From CAKZYD01 sp039814715 (lineage in GTDB: Bacteria; Pseudomonadota; Alphaproteobacteria; Sphingomonadales; CAKZYD01): a stretch of 64,000 nucleotides of DNA. The position numbers and the translations under genes were made by a program. The notes beneath the pieces are model-generated. The model was not told the DNA's origin and did not search any database. It worked only from the letters and a program-made list of their open reading frames with translations. The DNA is taken from positions 1-64,000 of the forward strand of contig JBCCAR010000017.1 in assembly GCA_039814715.1 (NCBI GenBank), in the 5' to 3' direction. Of the stretch, positions 43,534 to 51,143 are shown in pieces (position 1 is the stretch's first letter; each line of letters opens with the position of its first letter).

Positions 43534-44499
43534 TTACGAATGCATTGTTTCCATTGCGGAAACAAGGCCTCCAATATCAGCTGGGTATTCAGCCTCAAAT
43601 GTCAATAGCTTGCCTGTATCCGGGTGTATGAAGCCCAATTTGGCAGCATGGAGCGCGTGCCGGGGAAAACTATTGATTGGGCTAAAGCGCGATTGTCTAC
43701 CCTTTGAATAGGTTTTATCTCCAACCAATGGATGCCCCAGCGCTGTTAGGTGCACTCTGATTTGATGGGTGCGCCCGGTTTCCAGCTGGCATTCGACCAC
43801 GCTCGCTACTGCGTCCTGCGCATTAGGGTGGGCTGCGCGCACTTTATAATGCGTGACCGCATGTTTGCCGCCACGTGTTTCTTGGCGAATGGTCATGATC
43901 GTCCGATGCTGTGGGTGCCGACCGATCGGCTTATCGATAGAGCCAACGAGCGGCATTGGGCAGCCGAAGACAACGGCTTGATAAACACGCTCAATACTGT
44001 GGTCGGCAAACTGTACGACAAGGCCGTCATAGGCTTTTTGGCTTTTGGCCACGACGAGCAGCCCTGAGGTGTCTTTATCAATCCGGTGAACGATGCCGGG
44101 ACGTTCTACGCCGCCAATGCCGGTTAAACTTTCCCCGCAATGCGCTAAAAGGCCATTGACGAGCGTGCCGCTACGCACGCCAGCACCTGGGTGGACGACG
44201 AGGCCAGCGGGCTTGTTGAGCACCAGCAAATGCGCATCTTCAAACACGATGTCCAGCGCCATAGGTTCTGGCTTAAGGTACCAGGCCTTCGTCGGCGCTG
44301 CAGAAATATGCAGCGTTTGCCCCTGCGCTGCCTTATGGGTTTGAGTTGTAACGCGCTTGCCATCTAAGATGACATGTCCTTCTGCTATAAGTTTTTGCGC
44401 GCGCACACGTGATAGATCAGGCACAGCAGCGCTCACGGCTTTATCCAAACGGCCAGAGAGCGGGCAGGGCCCATCAAATAGAGTTTCAAGAGTGTCCAT
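43534..44499 (-). CDS. Ribosomal large subunit pseudouridine synthase, RluD/RluA family
   Basis: A 321-residue enzyme. An N-terminal S4-like RNA-binding domain (LDKAVSAAVPDLSRVRAQKLI) precedes the catalytic core, with the conserved Asp in IVHRIDKDTSGLLVVAK. The length and S4 domain favour RluD, which modifies U1911/1915/1917 of 23S rRNA, over RluA or RluC. Its ATG (complement of 44497-44499) overlaps the ATG of the divergent JAMM protein gene (44498-44500). Confidence 0.92.
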   Translation of the reverse strand: MDTLETLFDGPCPLSGRLDKAVSAAVPDLSRVRAQKLIAEGHVILDGKRVTTQTHKAAQGQTLHISAAPTKAWYLKPEPMALDIVFEDAHLLVLNKPAGLVVHPGAGVRSGTLVNGLLAHCGESLTGIGGVERPGIVHRIDKDTSGLLVVAKSQKAYDGLVVQFADHSIERVYQAVVFGCPMPLVGSIDKPIGRHPQHRTIMTIRQETRGGKHAVTHYKVRAAHPNAQDAVASVVECQLETGRTHQIRVHLTALGHPLVGDKTYSKGRQSRFSPINSFPRHALHAAKLGFIHPDTGKLLTFEAEYPADIGGLVSAMETMHS

Positions 44500-44968
44500 G
44501 AAGCAGCAACATATACACAGCCCGGCGTCGTTCCCATCGCAAATCGTGCTACCGGCGTGTTTGGGAGATGATATTCGTGCGCACTGCAGTCGCTGTTATC
44601 CTCATGAAGCCTGCGGCCTAGTACTTGGGCTGCGCAGCGATGATCATCTAAGGGCATGCGCCCTGGTTCACTGCGATAACGCTGCGACAGCTGATAAAGA
44701 AACCCGCTTTGAAATTGCGCCGTCTGCGTTGTTTGCCGCGCATCGTAAAGCCCGCGCACAGGGGCTGCATGTTCTAGGCCATTATCACTCTCACCCCAAT
44801 GGCACAGCACAGCCATCTCAAATCGATGCAGCTTCGATTGCGGATGTTGGCGCTGTTTGGATCATCATATCTGTTCAACAGGGCGCAGTTGGAGATATGG
44901 CTGCATTTTACCCTCAGGCTGATGGAGACGGGTTCAAACCCCTTGCGCTCCTTGAGCAGCATCCATAG
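44498..44968 (+). CDS. JAMM/Mov34 (MPN+) metalloprotease family protein
   Basis: A 156-residue single-domain protein with a complete JAMM motif: E37 (YPHEACGLVLG) and H97-S-H99-P-x6-S107-x2-D110. Stand-alone bacterial JAMM proteins act as zinc isopeptidases or peptidases, some removing C-terminal residues from ubiquitin-like sulfur carriers (ThiS/MoaD/CysO systems). No sulfur-carrier gene is adjacent, though a moaD lies 12 kb away. Its ATG overlaps the divergent rluD start codon, so its promoter must lie inside rluD. It ends 36 bases before the cold shock gene. Confidence 0.85.
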   Translation: MKQQHIHSPASFPSQIVLPACLGDDIRAHCSRCYPHEACGLVLGLRSDDHLRACALVHCDNAATADKETRFEIAPSALFAAHRKARAQGLHVLGHYHSHPNGTAQPSQIDAASIADVGAVWIIISVQQGAVGDMAAFYPQADGDGFKPLALLEQHP

Positions 44969-45004
44969 CTAAGGCGTTGAAAAAACGGATGTGAGGACAA
45001 CGCT

Positions 45005-45232
45005 GTGGCGCAAGGGACAGTCAAATGGTTCAACAATGAAAAAGGCTATGGCTTCATTACGCCTGACCAAGGTGCGCGCGATGTGTTCGTCCACATAAGT
45101 GCGATACGCGCTTCTGGGTTAGAAGCCATTACAGAAGGCGAACGATTTGAATTTGAATTGACGCAGAACCAAGACGGCAAAACCAAAGCGACCGGCCTGC
45201 GCCAAATTGAGGGTGAAGAACCGGCCTCTTAG
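45005..45232 (+). CDS. Cold shock domain protein
   Basis: A 75-residue single CSD protein. RNP1 is KGYGFI (13-18) and RNP2 is VFVHI (27-31). It probably binds single-stranded RNA/DNA as an RNA chaperone or antiterminator. It begins with GTG 45005 after GAGGACAACGCT. Its stop lies 1 base before the left target duplication of the IS481 element. Before the insertion it would have overlapped the stop of the convergent DUF3833 gene. Confidence 0.92.
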   Translation: MAQGTVKWFNNEKGYGFITPDQGARDVFVHISAIRASGLEAITEGERFEFELTQNQDGKTKATGLRQIEGEEPAS

Positions 45233-45233
45233 G

Positions 45234-45240
45234 GCTTAAC
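45234..45240 (+). repeat. Left target-site duplication of the IS481 element
   Basis: GCTTAAC directly before the left inverted repeat. The identical heptamer follows the right inverted repeat at 46479-46485. Confidence 0.85.
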
Positions 45241-45298
45241 TGTAGAAGTTCAGACTTGATCTGACGGTTAGCCGTTTTGTTGGCGGCGATCTGTCAGG

Positions 45299-46342
45299 TC
45301 AGATTTGATCTACGTCCTTTTCCTTCCAGATATGTTTGCCCTCAATCATAGTTTCGAGGGGCGTTTTTCCGCAACACATTTTGCCCTGATGGGTGCGCTG
45401 CGTGTTGTAATGCTGCATCCATTGATCCAGATCGGCCTGCAGTTGGTCGAGGCTTTCATACAGGTTTTTCCTGAATGCGATCTGGTAGAACTCTTGCAGG
45501 ATGGTCTTGTGGAAACGCTCACAGATGCCGTTGGTCTGCGGGTGTTTGACCTTGGTTTTGGTGTGGTCGATGTCGTTGATAGCCAGGAAGAGCTGATAGT
45601 CGTGCTTGTCTGGCCTGCCGCAATATTCGGTGCCGCGGTCCGTCATGATGCGCAGGACCGGTAGGTCATGCTCCTCATGGAAGGGCAGCACCTGATCATT
45701 CAGCAGGTCCGCAGCGGTGATCGGCGTTTTGGTGGTGTAGAGCTTGGCGTGGGCAACCTTGCAATAGGTGTCGATATAGGTCTGTTGATAGACGCGCCCG
45801 ACGCCCTTCATGGTGCCGACATAGAAGGTGTCCTGTGATCCCAGATAACCAGGATGGGCAGTGTCGATTTCGCCGCAGGCTTCATCGTCATGCTTTTTCT
45901 TTTCAAGCGCCTGGACCTGCGCCTCGGTGAGGATGAGGCTATTGTCATTGGCCACCTTGGCTTCCAGAGCCTTCAGCCGGCTTTTGAAGTTGGCCAGATC
46001 GTGACGTAGCCAGATGGAACGCACACCCGATGGTGAAACAAATACGCCGCGCTTGCGCAGCTCATTGGAGGTGCGCGCCTGGCCATAGGCGGGATAGTCC
46101 AGAGCGGAAGCAATGACCGCCTGCTCGGTGGCGTCATCAACCCGGTTGGCCATATTCGGCTTGCGGCGGGTGCGCTCCAGCAAGGCTTCAATCCCGCCGT
46201 CCTCGACGGCTGATTTATAGCGGTAAAATGTATCACGCGAATAGCCCATCACCTGGCAGGCTTTCGACACATTGCCCAGTTCTTCAGCCAGATTGAGCAG
46301 TCCGGTTTTGTGTTTGATGATTTTGTCGGTAGACTTCAACAT
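45299..46342 (-). CDS. IS481-family transposase
   Basis: A 347-residue DDE transposase. An N-terminal helix-turn-helix (GNVSKACQVMGYSRDTFYRY) and a linker with basic residues precede the rve catalytic core. Candidate catalytic residues are D160 (GEIDTAHPG), D235 (IMTDRGTEY) and E275 (NGICERFHK). The IS481-type C-terminal segment HYNTQRTHQGKMCCGKTPLE follows. The frame is complete with no interruption, so the element may still be active. Confidence 0.93.
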   Translation of the reverse strand: MLKSTDKIIKHKTGLLNLAEELGNVSKACQVMGYSRDTFYRYKSAVEDGGIEALLERTRRKPNMANRVDDATEQAVIASALDYPAYGQARTSNELRKRGVFVSPSGVRSIWLRHDLANFKSRLKALEAKVANDNSLILTEAQVQALEKKKHDDEACGEIDTAHPGYLGSQDTFYVGTMKGVGRVYQQTYIDTYCKVAHAKLYTTKTPITAADLLNDQVLPFHEEHDLPVLRIMTDRGTEYCGRPDKHDYQLFLAINDIDHTKTKVKHPQTNGICERFHKTILQEFYQIAFRKNLYESLDQLQADLDQWMQHYNTQRTHQGKMCCGKTPLETMIEGKHIWKEKDVDQI

Positions 46343-46416
46343 GTGGTTCTCTTTCGTTTCGTGGGTTGGTTCGCACCCCCATCAAAACGTAAACCCACGC
46401 TCTCGTTCAAGAGACG

Positions 46417-46454
46417 CACCGGTCTGTTTCCCGCGCGCGGAAAACAGACCGGTG
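46417..46454. repeat. 38-bp near-perfect palindrome inside the IS481 element
   Basis: Arms CACCGGTCTGTTT (46417-46429) and AAACAGACCGGTG (46442-46454) enclose a self-complementary GC-rich centre. The whole 38 bases equal their reverse complement except for one mismatched pair. It lies between the transposase start and the right inverted repeat. As RNA it would fold into an exceptionally stable hairpin, which could block transcription or translation entering the element from outside. Confidence 0.75.
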
Positions 46455-46473
46455 TCAGATTAAATCGAGTCTT

Positions 46474-47004
46474 CTACAGCTTAACGAAGCTCAGCGTCAC
46501 GGAGCCAAGATCAAATCCCCAGCGCGTAATGTAGGCGCGGTTTAGCAAAACGCCGTCTGGCTGCAAGATCATCCAGTCGTCAAATCCAACCTTCCACGTG
46601 TCATCGCCGACCTTCAGGTTCATTTTATACGTCCAATTGAGTGCGTTGCCGGATTGGACACCGACGGCTTCTCCAATGATATCGCCAAACGTGCCGACAT
46701 AGGTTCCGTCGGTTTTTTTGTTGATCCGCCAGATGCGCTGCTCTGTCTCTCCATCATCGTAGACAAAGTCTTCCACCAAGACGAGTGTGTCGCCCTCCAT
46801 TCGCCCATCAATATCAACCACGAAGGTGCGGCGGTATTTGCCAAACCGGTCTTCGAAAAGACCGTAAGCCTTGGTCTTGCCGAGGAAGTAGTCTTCCAAA
46901 ACAAATTCCGGGCTCTTGCCTTGAAACTCTTCAATCTTTGCGCCAGCGCAGGCGCTGATACCAAGAGCGAGCAGCGCCAATATGAGCGTCTTAAATGTGG
47001 TCAT
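46474..47004 (-). CDS. DUF3833 family lipoprotein, 3' end rewritten by IS insertion
   Basis: A 176-residue predicted lipoprotein with lipobox GISAC (C19). It is lipocalin-like and matches DUF3833: LEDYFLGKTKAYGLFEDRFGK, VEDFVYDDGETEQR, ALNWTYKMNL and FDDWMILQPDGVLLNRAY. AAAGGAG precedes ATG 47004. The IS481 element entered the penultimate codon, so the frame now ends FVKL-stop using element bases (CTG TAG). Joining the flanks without the element gives FVKP-stop (CCC TAA). The protein is therefore essentially intact. A role in envelope lipid handling is guessed from related families only. Confidence 0.85.
   Translation of the reverse strand: MTTFKTLILALLALGISACAGAKIEEFQGKSPEFVLEDYFLGKTKAYGLFEDRFGKYRRTFVVDIDGRMEGDTLVLVEDFVYDDGETEQRIWRINKKTDGTYVGTFGDIIGEAVGVQSGNALNWTYKMNLKVGDDTWKVGFDDWMILQPDGVLLNRAYITRWGFDLGSVTLSFVKL
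46479..46485 (+). repeat. Right target-site duplication of the IS481 element
   Basis: GCTTAAC, identical to 45234-45240. Confidence 0.85.
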
Positions 47005-47140
47005 AGCGATCTCCTTTGTGGCTTGTTTACGTAAGACAAGGGCCAGCGGTTTCACCCTTTCTTGCCAAAAGCTGGACTCGGCTCGCTGCCCGCCCTAATC
47101 AAACAGGCTTGGTAGCTGCTCTTCGTTTGGATTTTTGCGC

Positions 47141-48697
47141 ATGGTTCCTTCTGAACACATTCTCATTTTGGATTTTGGCAGTCAGGTCACGCAGCTGATC
47201 GCCCGCCGTGTGCGCGAGGCTGGAGTTTATTGTGAGGTTGTTCCGTTTCACGATGGGGAGAGCGCAATTTCCGCCAAGCCGGGGCTCAAAGGCATCATTC
47301 TGTCGGGTGGCCCAGCCAGTGTCACCAGCGATATGACGCCGCGCGCGCCGGATGCTGTTTGGCAAAGCGGCCTCCCTGTTCTTGGTATTTGTTATGGCCA
47401 GCAGACAATGGTCGCGCAGCTTGGGGGAAGCGTTGATACCTCTGAGCATCACGAATTCGGCCGCGCAATGCTGGGCATCCAAACGAAGTGCGCCTTGTTT
47501 GATGGGCTTTGGCAAACCGGGGAGACTCATCAAGTTTGGATGAGCCACGGCGATAGAGTCACGTCCCTTCCAGATGGATTTGATGTCGTTGCGACCAGTG
47601 AACACGCGCCTTATGCCGCAATTGGGGATGAAGCGCGCGGCTATTACGGCCTCCAATTCCATCCAGAAGTGGTGCACACGCCGGACGGCGCCAAACTGCT
47701 GGAACGTTTTGTGCGTAATATTTGCGATTGCCGCGCGCAGTGGTCCATGGCCAAATTTCGGGATGTAAAAATCGAAGAAATTCGCGCGCAGGTTGGTGAT
47801 GGCCAGGTCATTTGCGGATTGTCTGGCGGTGTTGACTCAGCAGTTGCAGCCGTGTTGATCCACGAGGCCATTGGCGATCAACTTACCTGCGTGTTTGTGG
47901 ATCACGGCCTTATGCGCGAGGGTGAGGCAGATGAAGTCGTCTCGCTGTTTCGCGGCCATTATAATATTCCGCTTGTCCATGTTGATGCCGAAGCGCTTTT
48001 CCTGGGCAAGCTGGACGGCGTGTCTGACCCTGAGAAAAAGCGCAAAATCATCGGCGCGACGTTTATTGATGTGTTTGAAGACGAAGCGCGCAAGGTTGGC
48101 GGCGCCGATTTCCTGGCCCAAGGCACGTTGTATCCTGACGTCATCGAAAGCGTGTCTTTCACCGGCGGTCCAAGCGTGACCATCAAATCCCATCACAATG
48201 TCGGCGGTCTGCCAGAACGCATGAACATGAAGCTCGTTGAGCCGCTGCGCGAGTTGTTTAAGGATGAGGTTCGTGATTTAGGCCGTGAGCTGGGTTTGCC
48301 TGATGTCTTTGTCGGCCGTCATCCTTTTCCGGGCCCCGGGCTAGCCATCCGCATTCCCGGCGCCGTTAGTAAAGACAAATGCGATATTCTGCGCAAGGCA
48401 GATAGCATCTATCTCGATGAGATCCGCAAGGCCGGCCTTTATGATGCGATTTGGCAGGCTTTTGCCGTGCTGCTGCCTGTCCGCTCTGTCGGCGTGATGG
48501 GGGATGGGCGCACCTATGATCATGTGCTTGCGCTTCGAGCTGTCACATCTACCGACGGTATGACGGCGGACTTTTATCCATACGACATGCAGTTCCTTGG
48601 CCGCGTAGCGACGAGAATTATCAATGAAGTGCGCGGCATAAACCGGGTGACTTATGACATCACGTCAAAACCACCTGGAACGATCGAATGGGAATAG
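47141..48697 (+). CDS. guaA: GMP synthase (glutamine-hydrolysing)
   Basis: Aminates XMP to GMP. The 518-residue protein has the N-terminal glutaminase domain, with nucleophile C84 in GICYGQQ and the His/Glu of FHPEV. The ATP pyrophosphatase P-loop is LSGGVDS, and the C-terminal dimerisation domain ends KPPGTIEWE. The start at 47141 is the ATG nearest the conserved EHILILDFGSQ. A TTG two codons upstream is the alternative. Its last 10 bases overlap the FAD monooxygenase gene. Confidence 0.97.
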   Translation: MVPSEHILILDFGSQVTQLIARRVREAGVYCEVVPFHDGESAISAKPGLKGIILSGGPASVTSDMTPRAPDAVWQSGLPVLGICYGQQTMVAQLGGSVDTSEHHEFGRAMLGIQTKCALFDGLWQTGETHQVWMSHGDRVTSLPDGFDVVATSEHAPYAAIGDEARGYYGLQFHPEVVHTPDGAKLLERFVRNICDCRAQWSMAKFRDVKIEEIRAQVGDGQVICGLSGGVDSAVAAVLIHEAIGDQLTCVFVDHGLMREGEADEVVSLFRGHYNIPLVHVDAEALFLGKLDGVSDPEKKRKIIGATFIDVFEDEARKVGGADFLAQGTLYPDVIESVSFTGGPSVTIKSHHNVGGLPERMNMKLVEPLRELFKDEVRDLGRELGLPDVFVGRHPFPGPGLAIRIPGAVSKDKCDILRKADSIYLDEIRKAGLYDAIWQAFAVLLPVRSVGVMGDGRTYDHVLALRAVTSTDGMTADFYPYDMQFLGRVATRIINEVRGINRVTYDITSKPPGTIEWE

Positions 48698-50109
48698 ACG
48701 AAACCGCTGTCATATCAGGAGCGGGGCCATGCGGCTTGGCCGCGGCCCTTATGCTGCATCAGCGCGGTTGGAAGAACATCCACGTCATTGAGCGCAATCC
48801 CTCTGCCACAGTCTTCGATAAGAACAAGGGCTTCAACTACCTCATTGATGCGCGCGGGCAAAAGCTTCTGAAGTCGCTTGGGATTGCTGAACGGTTGCGG
48901 ACTTACGGCGTTGAAAATCGCCGCAATGTGATGACGATGGTCACAGCGGAGGGAACCCATAAAACGTTCAAGTCTCCCTTTTGGGACCCAAAGCGAGACA
49001 GCGCCTTCTGGTCTCGGCGCGAGCGGCTTCAGGCTTTGCTTTTTGACCGGATTGCCGAGCTTGATGACGACCGGATCACCTTTCACTTCAATCATAGCTT
49101 TGTCGGTGTTGACGGCGCCAATCCAGAAGCCACGACTATTATCGCTGCGGAGCTGACTTCCGGCACGGAGCAACGATTTCAGGCAGACCTGTTGCTGGGG
49201 TGTGATGGACTGAGATCAGCCGTCCGCGACGCGATGATAACGCATTCGGGCCTTGCAGAAGAGGCGTTTGCCCGCGAGAAGTTTCCGTCGCCATCCTCTC
49301 AGCTATATTACAAGGTACTGCAGACCCCGGCGCATGTTCCTTTGAAAGGGGAGCTTCAAGCAGCAGATGATCATAAGATGGCTTATGCCTTTCTCGCACG
49401 GCATAAAGAACGCGAAAAAGCGATGGCGTTGGTCGCTTATCCCGTCGCGCGCCCTGATGAGCCGCGCACTGTTAATGTCATTCGGTTGCCGGATCACGAT
49501 ATTTGGAAAATCAAGGACGCAGACGCGCTCTTTGATTTTCTGGAAGATGGGTTTCCCCAATTGCCCATCCGCGATGTGTTCTCTCGCCAAGAGGCAGAGG
49601 ATTTCATCTCCATAGATCCGCCGCGCTTTCCCGCCCCGCAATACACGAAAACCACCTATGCAGCTCTGGGCATGCTGCCCACCTTGCTTATTGGGGATGC
49701 TGCGCATGCGTTTCCGCCAGACCTTGGCCTCGGCGTGAATACAGCCATGGAAGATGTGTGGCGTTTGTCGGCCTTTCTGGGCGACAATGACGATGACCCA
49801 TCTCTTGCAGGCGCCGCCTTTGACAAGGACCAGGCGCGCGAGCGTCGCTCACTAGCGAAGCTGGTGCAAACAGTCGCGCCATATCAATACAACCAGTCCC
49901 CTGGAAAATTGAAGCTTTGGGCGCTAAAGTTCTTTGCCGTCAAAGGCCTCAATACAGTTCTGCCGTTCTTCATCGACAAGCCTGCTGTCCTTCTTGCGCA
50001 GCAAGATGACCTGCCGTTCTCCACCATCCGGCGCCGGCAAGTGCGCAACCGCTGGAAGATTGGTGCATTCGTAACCGCTCTCTTGGGCGCGGCTGTGCTT
50101 GCCTTTTAA
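48688..50109 (+). CDS. FAD-dependent monooxygenase, kynurenine 3-monooxygenase-like
   Basis: A 473-residue group A flavin monooxygenase. The dinucleotide-binding motif is GAGPCG (11-16), the DG motif region is LLGCDGLRSAVR (169-180), and the GD motif is GDAAHAFPPDLGLGVN (336-351). A C-terminal membrane segment (KIGAFVTALLGAAVLAF) is a kynurenine 3-monooxygenase-like trait. No kynureninase or other kyn genes are nearby, so the substrate is open. Its start lies inside the 3' end of guaA (10-base overlap), and its end overlaps the convergent porin gene by 4 bases. Confidence 0.85.
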   Translation: MGIDETAVISGAGPCGLAAALMLHQRGWKNIHVIERNPSATVFDKNKGFNYLIDARGQKLLKSLGIAERLRTYGVENRRNVMTMVTAEGTHKTFKSPFWDPKRDSAFWSRRERLQALLFDRIAELDDDRITFHFNHSFVGVDGANPEATTIIAAELTSGTEQRFQADLLLGCDGLRSAVRDAMITHSGLAEEAFAREKFPSPSSQLYYKVLQTPAHVPLKGELQAADDHKMAYAFLARHKEREKAMALVAYPVARPDEPRTVNVIRLPDHDIWKIKDADALFDFLEDGFPQLPIRDVFSRQEAEDFISIDPPRFPAPQYTKTTYAALGMLPTLLIGDAAHAFPPDLGLGVNTAMEDVWRLSAFLGDNDDDPSLAGAAFDKDQARERRSLAKLVQTVAPYQYNQSPGKLKLWALKFFAVKGLNTVLPFFIDKPAVLLAQQDDLPFSTIRRRQVRNRWKIGAFVTALLGAAVLAF

Positions 50110-51143
50110 AAACTGTAGCGCGCGGACAGCAGGGCCTGCGTTACATCCTGGGATATCAAGAGAACGCCTTGCTCATTGATTTGCGCATCAGCGTGGTTGA
50201 GACCCAGATTGAGCGACAGTCCGCGCGCAACGTCAAATTGAACGCCTAAAGCCGCTGACACTTCGCTATCGCCGGCAGTTTCGCCGTAGTGGCCCTCCAG
50301 GGATGCCGTCCAAGCGCCGATCTTGTAGCGTGCGCCTGTTGACATATACCAGCGCTCAATGTCAATGCCGCCGCCGGAAAGCTTTTCATAGCCGATACCA
50401 AAGTCATAAAGACCGCTGCCGTAGATAAATTCGGCAATCCCGACAGCGCCGTCTGAGGTCAGATTGAAGCGGCCATCGGCCGTTAAAAAGTCGCCAGAGG
50501 AATAGCGCAGCGTAAAGCGCCAATCGCGCGTGCCCAGGGGCCTGGACCAAGAGGCGCCAATGTCAAAATCGCCTTCGCCATCGACAACAAAGGAAAGCCG
50601 CGCAGGGCCGAATTGGCCGACATAGCCGCCGCTCCAATTGCCCATCTGTCCAAAGCTGTTGTCAAAGGCGAGCGCGCCATTGCCAACCCCGCGCAAGCGC
50701 CGGGTCTCTTCGCGCACAAGATTTGTTGTGTTGCCGCCAATCAGGCTGCCCCATGCGCCGCTGATGATACCAGCGACATTGTCAACATAGTCGTCAGCTG
50801 TCGGAAGATTGCTAGCAGCAAGTACGTTAGTCATATCGGTCTGATATTGCCCGAAATAGCGAATTTGCACGTTCCAGCGATTTGGGAGCTGGGTTGTTGC
50901 CGCTACTTCAACATTCCCAACAAAGGCGGCGTCTGTGCGATTTTGAACGCCGCTGGAAAGATCATTGTTAAAAGCTGCATCTAACAGCCCCGTGGCTGTC
51001 AACGTCACATTGCCGATGGCTTGGGCCAACGGTTCTTCTAGGGAAGCAAGCCGGTCATAATTAATGGAGATGTCCTGCGCATGTCCGGCGGACGCACACG
51101 ATAACCCAGAGGCTACAACCATGAAAAGGGAACGCATGGTCAT
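50106..51143 (-). CDS. Outer-membrane porin-like beta-barrel protein
   Basis: A 345-residue protein with a signal peptide (cut after GHA before QDISI). Many alternating amphipathic strands and short turns follow, rich in Gly, Asn and Asp (WNVQIRYFGQYQTDM, WRFTLRYSSGDFL, YDFGIGYEKLSGGG). It ends in ARYSF with the C-terminal Phe expected of BAM substrates. General bacterial porin superfamily; selectivity cannot be judged. The ATG overlaps the stop of the haloperoxidase-like gene (TGATG), so the two are translationally coupled. Confidence 0.82.
   Translation of the reverse strand: MTMRSLFMVVASGLSCASAGHAQDISINYDRLASLEEPLAQAIGNVTLTATGLLDAAFNNDLSSGVQNRTDAAFVGNVEVAATTQLPNRWNVQIRYFGQYQTDMTNVLAASNLPTADDYVDNVAGIISGAWGSLIGGNTTNLVREETRRLRGVGNGALAFDNSFGQMGNWSGGYVGQFGPARLSFVVDGEGDFDIGASWSRPLGTRDWRFTLRYSSGDFLTADGRFNLTSDGAVGIAEFIYGSGLYDFGIGYEKLSGGGIDIERWYMSTGARYKIGAWTASLEGHYGETAGDSEVSAALGVQFDVARGLSLNLGLNHADAQINEQGVLLISQDVTQALLSARYSF

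Larger units (their letters stand above)
45241..46478 (-). mobile_element. IS481-family insertion sequence, intact, 1238 bp
   Basis: Both termini start TGTAGAAG, and the imperfect inverted repeats run about 25 bases (45241-45265 and 46454-46478, sharing TGTAGAAG and ATCTGAC). One complete transposase gene lies between. Perfect 7-bp direct repeats GCTTAAC flank the element. The transposase is undamaged and the target repeats are identical, so insertion is recent on an evolutionary scale. A 38-bp near-perfect palindrome lies just inside the right end. Confidence 0.9.
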
